From NCBI GenBank assembly GCA_936440205.1, contig OW387134.1, forward strand, positions 66,801,427-66,865,426: a DNA stretch of 64,000 nt, given 5' to 3'. How positions within the stretch are numbered: the stretch's first letter is position 1; each line of letters opens with the position of its first letter. Shown here piece after piece: positions 1 to 9,700 of the stretch. A program made the translations under genes and the position numbers. Below the pieces are notes generated by a model that had not been told where the DNA came from, made no database searches, and saw only the letters and a list, made by a program, of their open reading frames with translations. The stretch is from Lepidonotus clava. Lineage: Eukaryota; Annelida; Polychaeta; Phyllodocida; Polynoidae.

Positions 1-88
1 ATGAACGATTTGACAAGCCAATATTTTGTGCGTATTGATCATGACCTATAGAGGTCACCTCACATGGAAACCCTCTAACGCTAGCTCT

Positions 89-285
89 AGCCCTATTTCC
101 ACTACCCGATTTTACTACTGATTTCACAAGTCAGCAGTGGGAATATTGGTTAATCATAAACATGCTATATATCATAAGCAAGGTCTCTTTTTTAACTCTC
201 TTTCAATTGGTATGCAAGATATAGAAACTTTCGCCATATTACTAGTTAAAAGTGATAAATTAAAAAATATGGAAACCAGGCTTAA
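89..285. mobile_element. MITE family A copy
   Basis: The left end AGCCCTATTTCCACTACCCG and right end GGAAACCAGGCTTAA are diverged inverted repeats of family A. The shared internal words (CAGTGGGAATATTG, TTAATCAT) follow the left end. Confidence 0.6.
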
Positions 286-1550
286 CTTGTCTCCCGACCC
301 AGATGCCCGCTGCATGCTGGTATAGATAAATATTGCATGTACCTGATGTGAAGTGGTTGGAACCCGGGTCTTACGCCTGGGACCGAAATAGTCCTTCACT
401 GACCCACTTAGCTTTTACATACTAGTTTAATTGATCACTACAATATGATGGAACTACAGTCTAGGGCTGAGAGTCGGCCGGCCGGCTGACAGTCGTTGAA
501 TATCCCGTTCAGAGGCCGTCTATACCTCCTGTCATCTCTGATCCAGCAGGCTTGTACTCCCGCGGGGGGGGGGGGGGGGGGCTCTTTGAAGGTTCCTACA
601 CACTGCCAAACTACCGCCCCTACTTTTCGTGACTGACCGCTCGTGAATTTAAGTTGACCGCCCCCTATTTTGGGGGGACTCAGATCACCGCCCCTAAAAG
701 TCAGAGTGTCTAATTTCAAGGAAACATACAAAAATCATGGAAATCACTTAGGAATGCCACTGATAAAGCTTCATTCTTCGGGTTTTTTTTATGAAATAAA
801 ATAACAGCAATGCTAAATCTCAAGTTAATACCAGTATATTGTTCTGTGGATTAATTCACTGCCCCTTTTCTTGTCTATAGACTGGTGGATCACCCCTCTA
901 TTTTGACATCGACTGCCGCCGCTTCGCAGGTCCGTTTGGCAGTCAGTACACTTTTGAGACTCAAGTGCCCCCCTACCCCCCACAAACGGAACCACTATCC
1001 ATGATGGGACATGTTAGCTCTGTCTGGGCCTGTATCCCTGTCTAAGGGGATCGGTGGCTGATTCGTGGTGGTACAATAGCCTGTTGACGGCGGCATTATA
1101 GCACTTTTATGATCAATTGACATGCAGGTAAATCTTTCAAAAAAGATAAGATACCGTTATGATCCTCTCTGTGTCCTTCAGGCTTTCCGACCCCTGGTAG
1201 TTCTTGAATGGTATCATTGCAATTTTTCACTCTGATCTGTTTGGAGACTATGGGTGTTGTTCTTGTAATTCAATATACCCTTTTCTGCTGAAAAGTATAA
1301 TTCGTTGTTCCGGTACAAATATCAGTGGTTAAAAGATAGAATCACTTGCCATGGCTTCTTCAGTAGTTGTTATAGGCCTAATAGGAAAGAAAAATATTAT
1401 TAGTCCTTTCAATTATTTATTACGTAAGCACCAAAGCGGATGGCGATTAGAGGGTATTTCATAAAGTCGTTACTATACAAAATCAATGCGTACTCTAGCC
1501 AAAAATTAGTAAGGGGTATAACCTATTTGAAAAAGTGCACACGCATCTAA
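286..1550. other. Unassigned stretch with a long G-run
   Basis: A G homopolymer of about 18 bases lies at 563-580. ACCGCCCCTA occurs in direct orientation near 612 and 686, suggesting an old repeat. No gene recognised. Confidence 0.45.
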
Positions 1551-1710
1551 GGGGACTTCCATTAGGTACATACACACCAAGTGGGGGGGAGGGTCTGGGA
1601 TTTTTTGAGAATGTGCATACTTTTCTGTACAAATCCAGTGCGTACTTTGAGACAAGTAGGGAGGGGGTCTGGTTTTTTTTAAATGTGTGTACGTACTTAA
1701 TGGAAGGCCC
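1551..1710. mobile_element. MITE family D (GGGGCCTTCCATTAA ends)
   Basis: Ends GGGGACTTCCATTAGGTAC and GTACTTAATGGAAGGCCC are inverted repeats matching the copies at 46.6, 54.3 and 57.4 kb. The interior has the family's G-rich runs and a TGCGTAC(T) word. Confidence 0.8.
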
Positions 1711-1795
1711 TTGATATAAAGACGCTGGTACCAAACCTTTATATATGACCCTTCCGAGATGATCGTGGCTACTAGTAGGCTTATCGGCTGTTTAA

Positions 1796-2187
1796 CTAAA
1801 GGCGGGTCCCCACGTGGCGACTAAACCAAGGCGATTAGTGTATTTTACCGGCGATCAAGGAAGAAATATTGGTCACTGGGCTACTAACTAATCGCCGGGG
1901 GGCCAAAATATTAATCTCCACGTTGGGACGCTCTTGCCATCAAACCTACGGCGACTAGAGGACAGATAAGTCGCCCTGCCGGGCGATTAAGGGCACTAAT
2001 CGGCGGCGACTAGAGGAAAATATTAAACATGTCGAATATTTCACCCAGAAACCACGGCGATTAGTGGTTTGGTCGCCAGACATCACGGCGCCCTTGTGTG
2101 CTAAATCGTCGGACGACTAAACCAGGGAATATCACGTTGGTCGCCGTCGAATTTTGACAAACTAGTCGCCCTGTGGGGACCAGGCTT
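1796..2187. mobile_element. MITE packed with GGCGACTA/GGCGATTA words
   Basis: Inverted ends GGGTCCCCACGTGGCGACTA (from 1804) and TAGTCGCCCTGTGGGGACC (to about 2181). At least twelve copies of GGCGA(C/T)TA or close variants lie inside on both strands. About 390 bp, no coding capacity. Confidence 0.75.
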
Positions 2188-2286
2188 AACACGCTCAGTG
2201 ACCCTCTCACTACTCCACCTCAAACCCTATTTGCCCCCACACACAGGTTGTTCGATTTAACCATGCGGCGCACGCCGAGGCCGACT

Positions 2287-2720
2287 AAAGGGGGTATTCC
2301 ACTATGCGATAAGGAATGCTACGACATGAGGACAGTATCGCACAATATCATTAGTTGGTATCGCAGGAGGAGGTGCCAGTATGTCTAACCTTGTACATGC
2401 ATATCACAGCAATATCGTAGCATAAGCGTATCATTTTAGGTATTACACTAGTACGACATTCTCAGGATTTTCCCAATGCAAAGTACTATTGCCTACGACA
2501 TAGCCTACGACATGGCCTACGACATGGCCTGGGATTCAATACATTTCTATACTACCCCTACGACATTATTAAACATGTTGAATAAATGTCGTAGGCCCTA
2601 TTACACAGCACGACTTGGGCTGCGATATGATGGGACTGTCAGATCCTACGACATGGCTACGACTTGGTCGTATCGCACCCCATATCGCAGTGGATGTCGT
2701 GTAGTGGAATACCCCCTTTA
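2287..2720. mobile_element. MITE with AAAGGGGGTATTCCACTA ends and CTACGACAT words
   Basis: Left end AAAGGGGGTATTCCACTA and right end TAGTGGAATACCCCCTTT are perfect inverted repeats. The interior repeats CTACGACAT(G/A) at least six times, including a tandem set near 2492-2526, plus GCGATA words near both ends. Confidence 0.85.
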
Positions 2721-2774
2721 CGCCATGTTGGTCAGGGGCCTCCGCTGGTCATCCCTTGTCGTGCAGGTCACGTA

Positions 2775-3450
2775 TAGGAAGCACCGGTCACAAGCGAAGC
2801 TACATGGGTGACTGCCACCCACAAATGACCACCTAGTTCACTCCACTTCACCGCCAAATACTCGCCCCTGGCCCGCTGCCCACTCTACTAGTCATCGTTT
2901 GCGGTCATCCCCTAACCCAACTTCCCACACTTGTGGTCAGTCCCTAGGGTCAGAAACCACGCTGAGGCTGTAGTCCACTAGCTGATTTTTATTCCTCCGA
3001 TTTCTGAAATCGTCAGTGGAAACATTGATAATCACTTAATTGTCTTTCAAATGACATGTAGGGTGCATGGTCTTTTGCACCAACCGGATTGTGTTCAGCC
3101 CCACGGTCAGAAAGCATCCTAAAGGCTGTATTTCACTCCCGATTTCAGAAATTGTCAGTGGGAATATAGCTTAATCAGAGACATGTTATACATCATTAGA
3201 AGGGGTTAATAGTTCATGTGCAGGAAGCACCGGTCACAAGCGAAGCTACATGGGTGACTGCCACCCGCAAATGACCACCTAGTTCACTCCAATTCACCGC
3301 CAAACACTCGCCCCTGGCCCGCTGCCCACTCTACTGGTCAGCAGTAGCGTCATCCACTACCCACACTTGTCGTGGTCAGTCCCTGGGGTCAGAAACCACG
3401 CTGGAGACTGTAGTCCACTAGCTGATTTTACCTCTGATTTCAAAAGTCGT
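2775..3450. repeat. Direct duplication, ~230 bp units offset by 446 bp, with MITE A pieces
   Basis: GGAAGCACCGGTCACAAGCG starts both units (2777 and 3223) and similarity runs to a CACTAGCTGATTTT stretch near 2995 and 3435. Identity is about 90-95% by eye. Both units end in family-A MITE sequence, and another family-A piece lies between them (3120-3210). Confidence 0.8.
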
Positions 3451-3464
3451 CAGTGGGAATAATT

Positions 3465-3870
3465 ATGTCTTGATGCTGTATTCCACTAGGCGGCAGACAA
3501 AACTGCCTAAAATCGTTAGGTTTTAGGGTAAAGATCGTGAGTGTGTCCGTTTCAGGTAGGAAAGATTGTGAGTAGGCGGAATATTGCTTAATCGTGGAAA
3601 TGTTATAAACATTAGATTTAGAAAGGGTTTTCATTCTCCTTTAAATGACATGTATAGGATGCCTGGTCCTTCGAGAGATTGTAAGAGAAAGCAATATATT
3701 TCCAAATCATTTCTGCTTAACAGTGTACCTACAATTTCAAAAAGCGGCAGGCATAATATTGATCAATATCAATCATAGATGTTATATACCATTGGAGAAA
3801 AAGTTTGATTTTCTTTCACATGACATGAAGGATCCATTGTCTCTTGCCGTTAAGGAATCACAAATTACCC
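3465..3870. mobile_element. MITE family A, one or two overlapping decayed copies
   Basis: GCTGTATTCCACTAGGCG at about 3475 opens a copy. ATGTTATA(A/T)AC, CATTAGA, TTTTCATTCTC, AAATGACATGTA and GGATGCCTGGTC, all family-A internal words, follow. A second set of the same words occurs at 3770-3850. Confidence 0.6.
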
Positions 3871-3938
3871 CACCCCACCACCACTTGTACGGGCCCTCCG
3901 GATAAGGCCGTGGTCACCCCTACGGTTAGAAAGCATCC

Positions 3939-4125
3939 TTAAGGCTGTCTTCCTCTAGCTTATTTTGACCATCGAAAATATTTTCACGTATTAATTTCAA
4001 TTTTTCGATGATTAATATGGCAAAGGACAAAACGTTCCACACATCGTTTGAAAGGTCATTAAAAAACCTTTCTAGTGGTGTTTTTGAAATCGGGAGTAAA
4101 ATCGGCTAGTGGAATACAGCCTTAA
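3939..4125. mobile_element. MITE family A, copy flanked by TTAA
   Basis: The left flank TTAA (3939-3942) is followed by GGCTGTCTTCCTCTAGC. The right end GGCTAGTGGAATACAGCC is followed by TTAA (4122-4125). This is the clearest target-site evidence for the family. TTAA duplications are known for piggyBac and Kolobok transposons. Confidence 0.8.
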
Positions 4126-4414
4126 CCCTGACCATGCTTGATCAATAGTCTATTGGTGTTCATTGAAGCTGGCAATCACAACAGGGACGGACAAGGCCCA
4201 TCCCCTGACCTAGACCCTCCAACCCCTAACCTCCAACCCTCACCCCCGCGGACACCAGGACCAAGCAGAGTGTCGGCAATTCAGATCACAATAGAAGATA
4301 ACCTTCAATCTCCCCGGGAGGTCAGTGCCGCTCCAGTAAGCTGATGACAAACTCCATCACAGACCGCTGCATCTCTACACGTCTGTCCAGGGTTTTGATG
4401 TGTACCGTGAGGTC

Positions 4415-4609
4415 TTAAGCCCTGTTTCCACCAGCCAATTTTACTACTGATTTCAAAAATCAGCAGTGGGAACATTAGTTATAACCATTAGAAAGCGTTT
4501 TTCCTTTCAAATGGATTTAAGATATATACTATAATGTTATAATACTAGCTAAAAGTAATAGATTACCAAATAATCAGCAGTTAAATTGGTTGGTGGAAAC
4601 AGGGCATTA
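4415..4609. mobile_element. MITE family A, CCCTGTTTCCACCAG subtype
   Basis: TTAA then GCCCTGTTTCCACCAGCC at the left, and GGTTGGTGGAAACAGGGC at the right. The subtype differs from the main family by CCTGTTTCCACC in place of CTGTATTCCACT. The closest relative is at 38.9 kb. Confidence 0.8.
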
Positions 4610-4772
4610 GTCAATTCCGCCAGGTTCTGTGAGGTTTTGCAATGGATCAACGAGTCACGGTCCAATCGGGTATATTCATGAGAAGTGAATAATCACAGGG
4701 TCTAAGGAGGCCCTCTCCAGCCCGTGATTCACCTGGAGTCGACCTCAGACAATCCCTTCATGTTCTCTTCAA

Positions 4773-5035
4773 TCAACCCCGTGGGTATCCTGGGAAGAGT
4801 ATAGGCTCCCAGTAACCCCTGTTGATCATAGAAGGTGACCATAGGGGGGACTCAGCACTGACCAAGTGGTTCTTTGGGTTCAATTCCTGGTTGATGCCTC
4901 GTTCACTAAGGTATGAGGTACAGCAAAAATGATTTCCAGGTTTTGATACCCTGCAGTTTGCCCACCCTGTCACCTTCATGTCATAGATACAATCACCAAA
5001 GACAGAATTCATCCCAACCAGCTGTTTTTGCCATT
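4773..5035 (-). repeat. Dispersed repeat with B-box-like core, copy 1
   Basis: It shares GTTCTTTGGGTTCAATTCC, CAAAAATGATTTCCAGGTTTTG, GTTTGCCCAC and CTGTCACCTTCAT with copies at 40.2 and 48.1 kb. GGGTTCAATTCC resembles an RNA polymerase III B box, so a SINE is possible, but the A box is too close to be convincing. Confidence 0.65.
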
Positions 5036-5428
5036 AAAATGACCTTAGTTGTCCAAACGGTGTAAAACATCCATTGCTCAGTATCTCACTCTCTTCAATC
5101 ATAGCACGATATTTGCATTTCTGAAGGTGTCTGAGAAACCTTAAGAATTGTTATCCTACAAACGGCAAAACACCTAGATCCCATACTTATTATATTTATC
5201 CATAATAAATACAATAAAGCTTTTTCAGCAGTTGTCATACTTTAGAATCTGATAATTGTACATTGATCCATAGCTATTGTGATCACCAATAAATGATCAC
5301 AAATACAAAAGGGCCATGGATTTTCTTCTATACCATGCATCAAACATTGTATGGACATTGTGTGGTTTCACAACCTTAGAAGGGTTGCCCTGAAACACAG
5401 GTAATTTTTGGGTATAATCAAAGGCTTT

Positions 5429-5486
5429 ATAATGTCCCAACCTGGTGCCTTAGGTTTTATAATGTCCCAACCTGGTGCGGTTCTGT
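5429..5486. repeat. 28-bp tandem duplication
   Basis: TTATAATGTCCCAACCTGGTG occurs twice, 28 bp apart, just left of the TTAA-flanked MITE. Confidence 0.85.
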
Positions 5487-5506
5487 CAGCGCTTCCTTAA
5501 AGGGAG

Positions 5507-5861
5507 CCAAAACTAATGTTGTGTCAAAATATGAGGAAATGTTGCAATCTCAAATAACTATCAAAATACATTCATAGAGTTTAACTTCGTACAGTATAAA
5601 TCATGATAAATATAACTTTAACATTTCTTGAATACCATAATACTTATGTCATATATGCCTGTAGACATCAATGTTTGTAAACAAACCAATTTTGGTTTGT
5701 CCTCAAAATTAACCTGGGACGAGTTTCAGAGTATTTTGATGAATTTTAAATCTGTGTACACAGTTTATATTTTACCACAGGTCTTATGGCAATAGAATAT
5801 ATTTCAATAGTTAACAGAATTTGCAAAATTTGGACCCTACATTGCTTTTGGCTCCCTTTAA
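5507..5861. mobile_element. TTAA-flanked MITE with AGGGAGCCAAAA ends
   Basis: TTAA (5507-5510) then AGGGAGCCAAAA; at the right TTTTGGCTCCCT then TTAA (5858-5861). The 12-bp ends are perfect inverted repeats. The interior is AT-rich and non-coding. A TTAA target with AGG termini fits Kolobok- or piggyBac-type transposases; assignment is tentative. Confidence 0.85.
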
Positions 5862-5864
5862 ATT

Positions 5865-6230
5865 CCCGTACGGCCAGAGGACATTACAAGAGTCTCGTAG
5901 AATCTCGTGAGTGCCACCTGATCTCGCGAGGTCTCCCGGGGGTCCGCTGGTCACCAGACTGAGTCGTAGCCCCAAATTACACCGGCAACCAGCACTTCCG
6001 GTCCTGACTTCCGGTTTGCGACAGGAATAGAGTCTCCGCTGGTTCCGCTGCCGCCCGGCGAGCCCTCTAATACTTTCTATTATCTGCTGCTCTGCGGACG
6101 GCTAGCCCTGACCTCTAGCGGCCACCGCGGGGATCACGACGGGACGCTGGGGCGCATCTGTGAATAGGAACAATCGATGTGGGTCGTCAGACGTGAAAAA
6201 AGCCCGTCTAGGGACGGAATACCGGCCATG
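5865..6230. promoter_or_regulatory. CpG-rich island with TCTCGCGAG and ETS-type motifs
   Basis: I count roughly 30 CpG dinucleotides in 365 bp, far above the surrounding AT-rich DNA. It contains ATCTCGCGAGG at about 5921, a core-promoter element of CpG-island genes in animals, and ACTTCCGG twice (about 5993 and 6008), the ETS/GABP binding core. No TATA box and no long open frame are seen. A TATA-less promoter of an unseen transcript is the natural reading. Direction is not determined. Confidence 0.45.
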
Positions 6231-6769
6231 ACAGTAATATGACTTCTACCGACCGGGGAGAGGTTGAGGTGTGTGTTGGGGATGGGGGGTGTTAACAAGG
6301 TTAGGGGGAGAGGTCTCCATGGCATTGAGCGTTTGTGGGGTCTGGTGGGGTCGAGCAAAAGTATGGATAACTGTATATGATTTAGAGGTGGGGCCAATGG
6401 GTGCGGTCCAGGGGGTCCTGACCCCCGCCCCTTTTTGATAGGCAAGTGAAATAAACAAAGAGGAAAGATGTCACACATGTGAATGCGCATTGGCAACGCT
6501 TTAGTACATAACGTTCATATTCTTTCTCTCTTCTCTCTTCTAAGTGCTTAGAAATGTCACATGTAAATATTAATACATCATTAGCTAACGAAGATTGTGG
6601 GAGAAAAAGTATGGATTCCTCTCCATTTAATGAAATGATTCCCAGAAATATTTAACATTGAAGGCATTTTGGAATCCGAGATTATTGGCAATCTCGTATA
6701 TAAATATAAGTTGTTATCATGTGTATTGCCTGAGCTTAGTCTTTAGAAATATCTAACCTCCAAATTCTC

Positions 6770-7640
6770 CAGCTCCGAATTCCCGTTTCAATATACTACT
6801 TGCATGTCGCGTATAGTGCCACATTTAGGCATGTACAATTACATCAGTCCCCATCATCATATAATATCCATAGAGCGTACTGACCAATAGCCTACATACA
6901 GTAGTTTATAATCATGGAAATGATATAGTCAAATTAGTGTATTTGATTATACACAACAAACTCTAAATTCCCATTTCCATGATTATACTACTAAAATGTC
7001 ACGGCTGAGCCACCTATAGCACATCGCAGCTCTGTCACAGGAATAGCCAAGCAAGCCTGATATCATGATATTATGTTACTGAATGCATGACGTAGTTTAT
7101 ATCTAGCAATTGCCATAATTTATACGTGACAAACTACAAATCCCCGTGTCCATATACTATCAACATGTCGTGTGCACATTTGATAGTATCACGTATACAA
7201 TATGCTGCGCCACTGGCCATATCTATATAGCTTATAGCGGGCTGACCACTACACAGATCCCCGTCCCTATATGCCTGGACCCGTTCTGACTACTACACAC
7301 AGGACGTAGTTTATGATCATGTTAGTGATATAAATGGCTGAATGAATTCATTTGATCATGCGCGACAAACTAAACTCACGTTTCTACATACTACTTAGTT
7401 GTCACGGTTGCTTAAATCGACCATATCGTGGCGACGTTATATAAGCAAATAGCTAGGCAGGCTCTATATTATTGCACACACGACGTATTTCATTTCCATT
7501 AATATCTGTGATTAATACGCAACAAACTACTAATTCCCGTTTCCATGTAGGCCTACATCTAACACTTCTTGTCTATACATAATTATACAACATGTGATAG
7601 TGCCACGTATAGCCTGCGCCTTCGACCATGATATTTATTC
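6770..7640. repeat. Decayed tandem array of ~155-240 bp units
   Basis: The phrase AATTCCCGTTTCCATATACT followed by a CATGTC-like word recurs, diverged, at about 6778, 6966, 7138, 7375 and 7531. GACGTAGTTTAT recurs at about 6899, 7091, 7314 and 7483, and GCGACAAACTA precedes most copies. A further unit lies at 9560-9690 on the far side of inserted elements. Spacing (about 155-240 bp) resembles the core repeats of bivalve pearl/Helitron-type elements. That link is an inference. Confidence 0.65.
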
Positions 7641-7668
7641 CCCATCGCATATATATATATACATATAT

Positions 7669-9031
7669 GGTCAGTTCTCCTGAAAGGGTGCCAAACGGGG
7701 GAAAACAGGGTAAAAAAATAAATTTTGATATATCTTAAAGTAATTTAAATGTAATATTGAGCACCTATGTCGAAATTTATTCACAAAGTTGGGAACACTA
7801 ATATTCATAATTTATGGAGATATTGCTATTTTTTGAAAGGTATATGTACGGTGACGCAGTATATGTACGGTGACGCATTTATTTTCACACAAAATTGCAA
7901 TAATTCCTAATCTATATTAGAAAATAAAGGGCATAAACAGGTCCATGAGCAGCGTCATAGTGTTACCATGCACTATGTATTTGCTTTGAGGAAATAACCA
8001 AAATGAAGGTTATTTTTTTCACTTTTTTGAAAAAGTGAATAATACCTCATTGTATATGCATGGATATGGCTGTATATGTATGGTGACGCAGTTATTTTTA
8101 GCCCTAAATTTCATTTTTCTAGCAATATTGTTCATAACCAGTATTCTAAAACATAATAATAGTTGCAAAGATACATGGGTTACATGAATACCTTTTACTT
8201 TTCTTCTTCTTATTTTTCAAAAAATTATATTAGCAATTATTAGAATTAGAGTGCCGTATATGTACGGTGACGCATTTTATGTTTTTGCCTTTATCTTTGA
8301 TGATATTTTAAATAAGAATAAATTATTTTTGAATTTTACTTGCAAAATTCTTATCATATGGGACCAATTTTTATTGGAAGAAACTTTTTTTCACTAATAT
8401 TATTTTTTCTATATTTTATGCTCATTTTCATCAGTATATGTACGGTGACGCACTTTCCTACACCAAATTAACATGGTGTTACTTATTCACTAATGAAACT
8501 AAAAATATCGTATGAAAACATTATTTTTTTCTTCCTATAAAACTATAATATGTGGACAGAAAATTGCCAGATTTTAGAGTCACAGAGGGTTTTCCCTATC
8601 TTTCTTTTTACACATTTAGAAATTATTTTGTCAGTATATGTACGGTGACGCACTTATTACACCATGGGCTTTTTGTTGATAAATATGGAAATTGTCAATT
8701 TATCACATTATTTTCTATTTCTGGTTGAGGCAATGCAGTTATATAACATTATATGAAAAGTATTTAGGTTTGAAAACAGTTAGACAATATTTAGAGCATT
8801 ATATTCACTATCATCACTTGATCTTCTTCATAAAAAGGACCAAAAATGACAGTTTTTTGACTATAACTTTTATAATATTGATCAAATACCCCTTGAAGTA
8901 GGGTGTCCAATGCAGATCTAATCAAGTTTTATCTGGATGACTGATGAAATATACATAAATTCTTTATTTTCTTTCTTTATGGTCGATTTTAGTGAATTTT
9001 GCGGTTTGGCACCCTTTCGGGAGAACTGACC
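7669..9031. mobile_element. 1.36-kb inverted-repeat element with a 19-bp motif in six copies
   Basis: Ends are near-perfect inverted repeats of about 28 bp (GGTCAGTTCTCC at the left, its complement at 9020-9031; one mismatch seen). Both flanks are TA runs, fitting a TA target but not proving it. Inside, GTATATGTACGGTGACGCA occurs at 7840, 7859, 8072 (one change), 8256, 8434 and 8634, all on the plus strand. The rest is AT-rich with no convincing coding sequence, so the element is non-autonomous. I cannot name the superfamily; Tc1/mariner is possible from the TA flanks. Confidence 0.85.
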
Positions 9032-9042
<11 letters not shown>

Positions 9043-9099
<57 letters not shown>

Positions 9100-9121
9100 A
9101 CACATACATATGTGTATGAGT

Positions 9122-9153
<32 letters not shown>
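9043..9153. repeat. (GT)n and (TA)n microsatellites
   Basis: A GT run of about 50 bp from 9043, a short mixed stretch, then a TA run at 9126-9153. It begins at the right edge of the inverted-repeat element. Confidence 0.95.
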
Positions 9154-9156
<3 letters not shown>

Positions 9157-9182
9157 TATATTTATATGATGTCATATGGAGG

Positions 9183-9524
9183 CGTGCAGGGTGGCAAAGT
9201 GGTTAGAGTGTCCGTCTGTTGCATGGGTGGCCCGGATTTGAGTCTAGCTACCACTCTCCTCTGCATATCCCCATGTGGCAACGTCTGGGGTATCAAATGT
9301 CCCTAGAGGACCACTGGCTGTTGTGTGTGTGGCCCTGTCTATGGGACCATGCACATTAAAGAACACCTGCCTCAGTAAAAGTGTAGAGGTATGGTCTATA
9401 TCTCCTCATAGATTTGATCATTCAATAGATACAACCATCAAGAACTGAATTGTCAAATCTTGTTCTCACCATAATATGACTTTAGATGCTGAAACAGCAT
9501 TAAACCCCAATAACCAACCAATCA
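9183..9524 (+). mobile_element. tRNA-derived SINE, full-length-looking copy
   Basis: The head resembles a tRNA with RNA polymerase III boxes: A box in TGGCAAAGTGGTTAGAGT and B box in GGATTTGAGTC, about 30 bp apart. A central conserved domain and a tail ending AACCCCAATAACCAACCAAT follow, then a (TA)n run. A second, minus-strand copy of the tail half is at 27650-27835. SINEs move using LINE machinery, and the tail probably matches a partner LINE. Confidence 0.8.
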
Positions 9525-9554
9525 TATATATATATATATATATGGCTAAATAAA

Positions 9555-9700
9555 TATAAATGATAATACGCGACAAATCCAAAATTCCCATTTCCAAATA
9601 CCATTAGCATGTGGCGGCTGCACCACCAACCATATCGGTCCCCATCTCCATATGTCCAGCCTACAGCGGTCTGACCACTACATAGGAGGCAGAAAAGGAC
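9555..9700. repeat. Displaced last unit of the 6.8-7.6 kb array
   Basis: CGCGACAAATCC, AATTCCCATTTCC, a CATGTGGCGG word and a CTGACCACTACA word match units of the array at 6.8-7.6 kb. It is separated from them by the 1.36-kb element, microsatellites and a SINE. Confidence 0.6.

Noticed and set aside
2173-2811. Open frames across the MITEs near 2.2-2.8 kb
   Set aside because: They are made of MITE termini and repeated CTACGACAT words.
7840-8652. CRISPR-like regularly spaced repeat
   Set aside because: Steps of 178-213 bp with unrelated lengths and inverted terminal repeats around the whole. The DNA is eukaryotic and there are no cas genes.
8692-8901. 69-codon frame inside the 1.36-kb element as a possible transposase remnant
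   Set aside because: AT-rich, hydrophobic by composition, no catalytic motif.
9189-9260. tRNA gene
   Set aside because: Only A and B boxes are tRNA-like. The sequence does not fold as a full tRNA and continues into a SINE body and tail.
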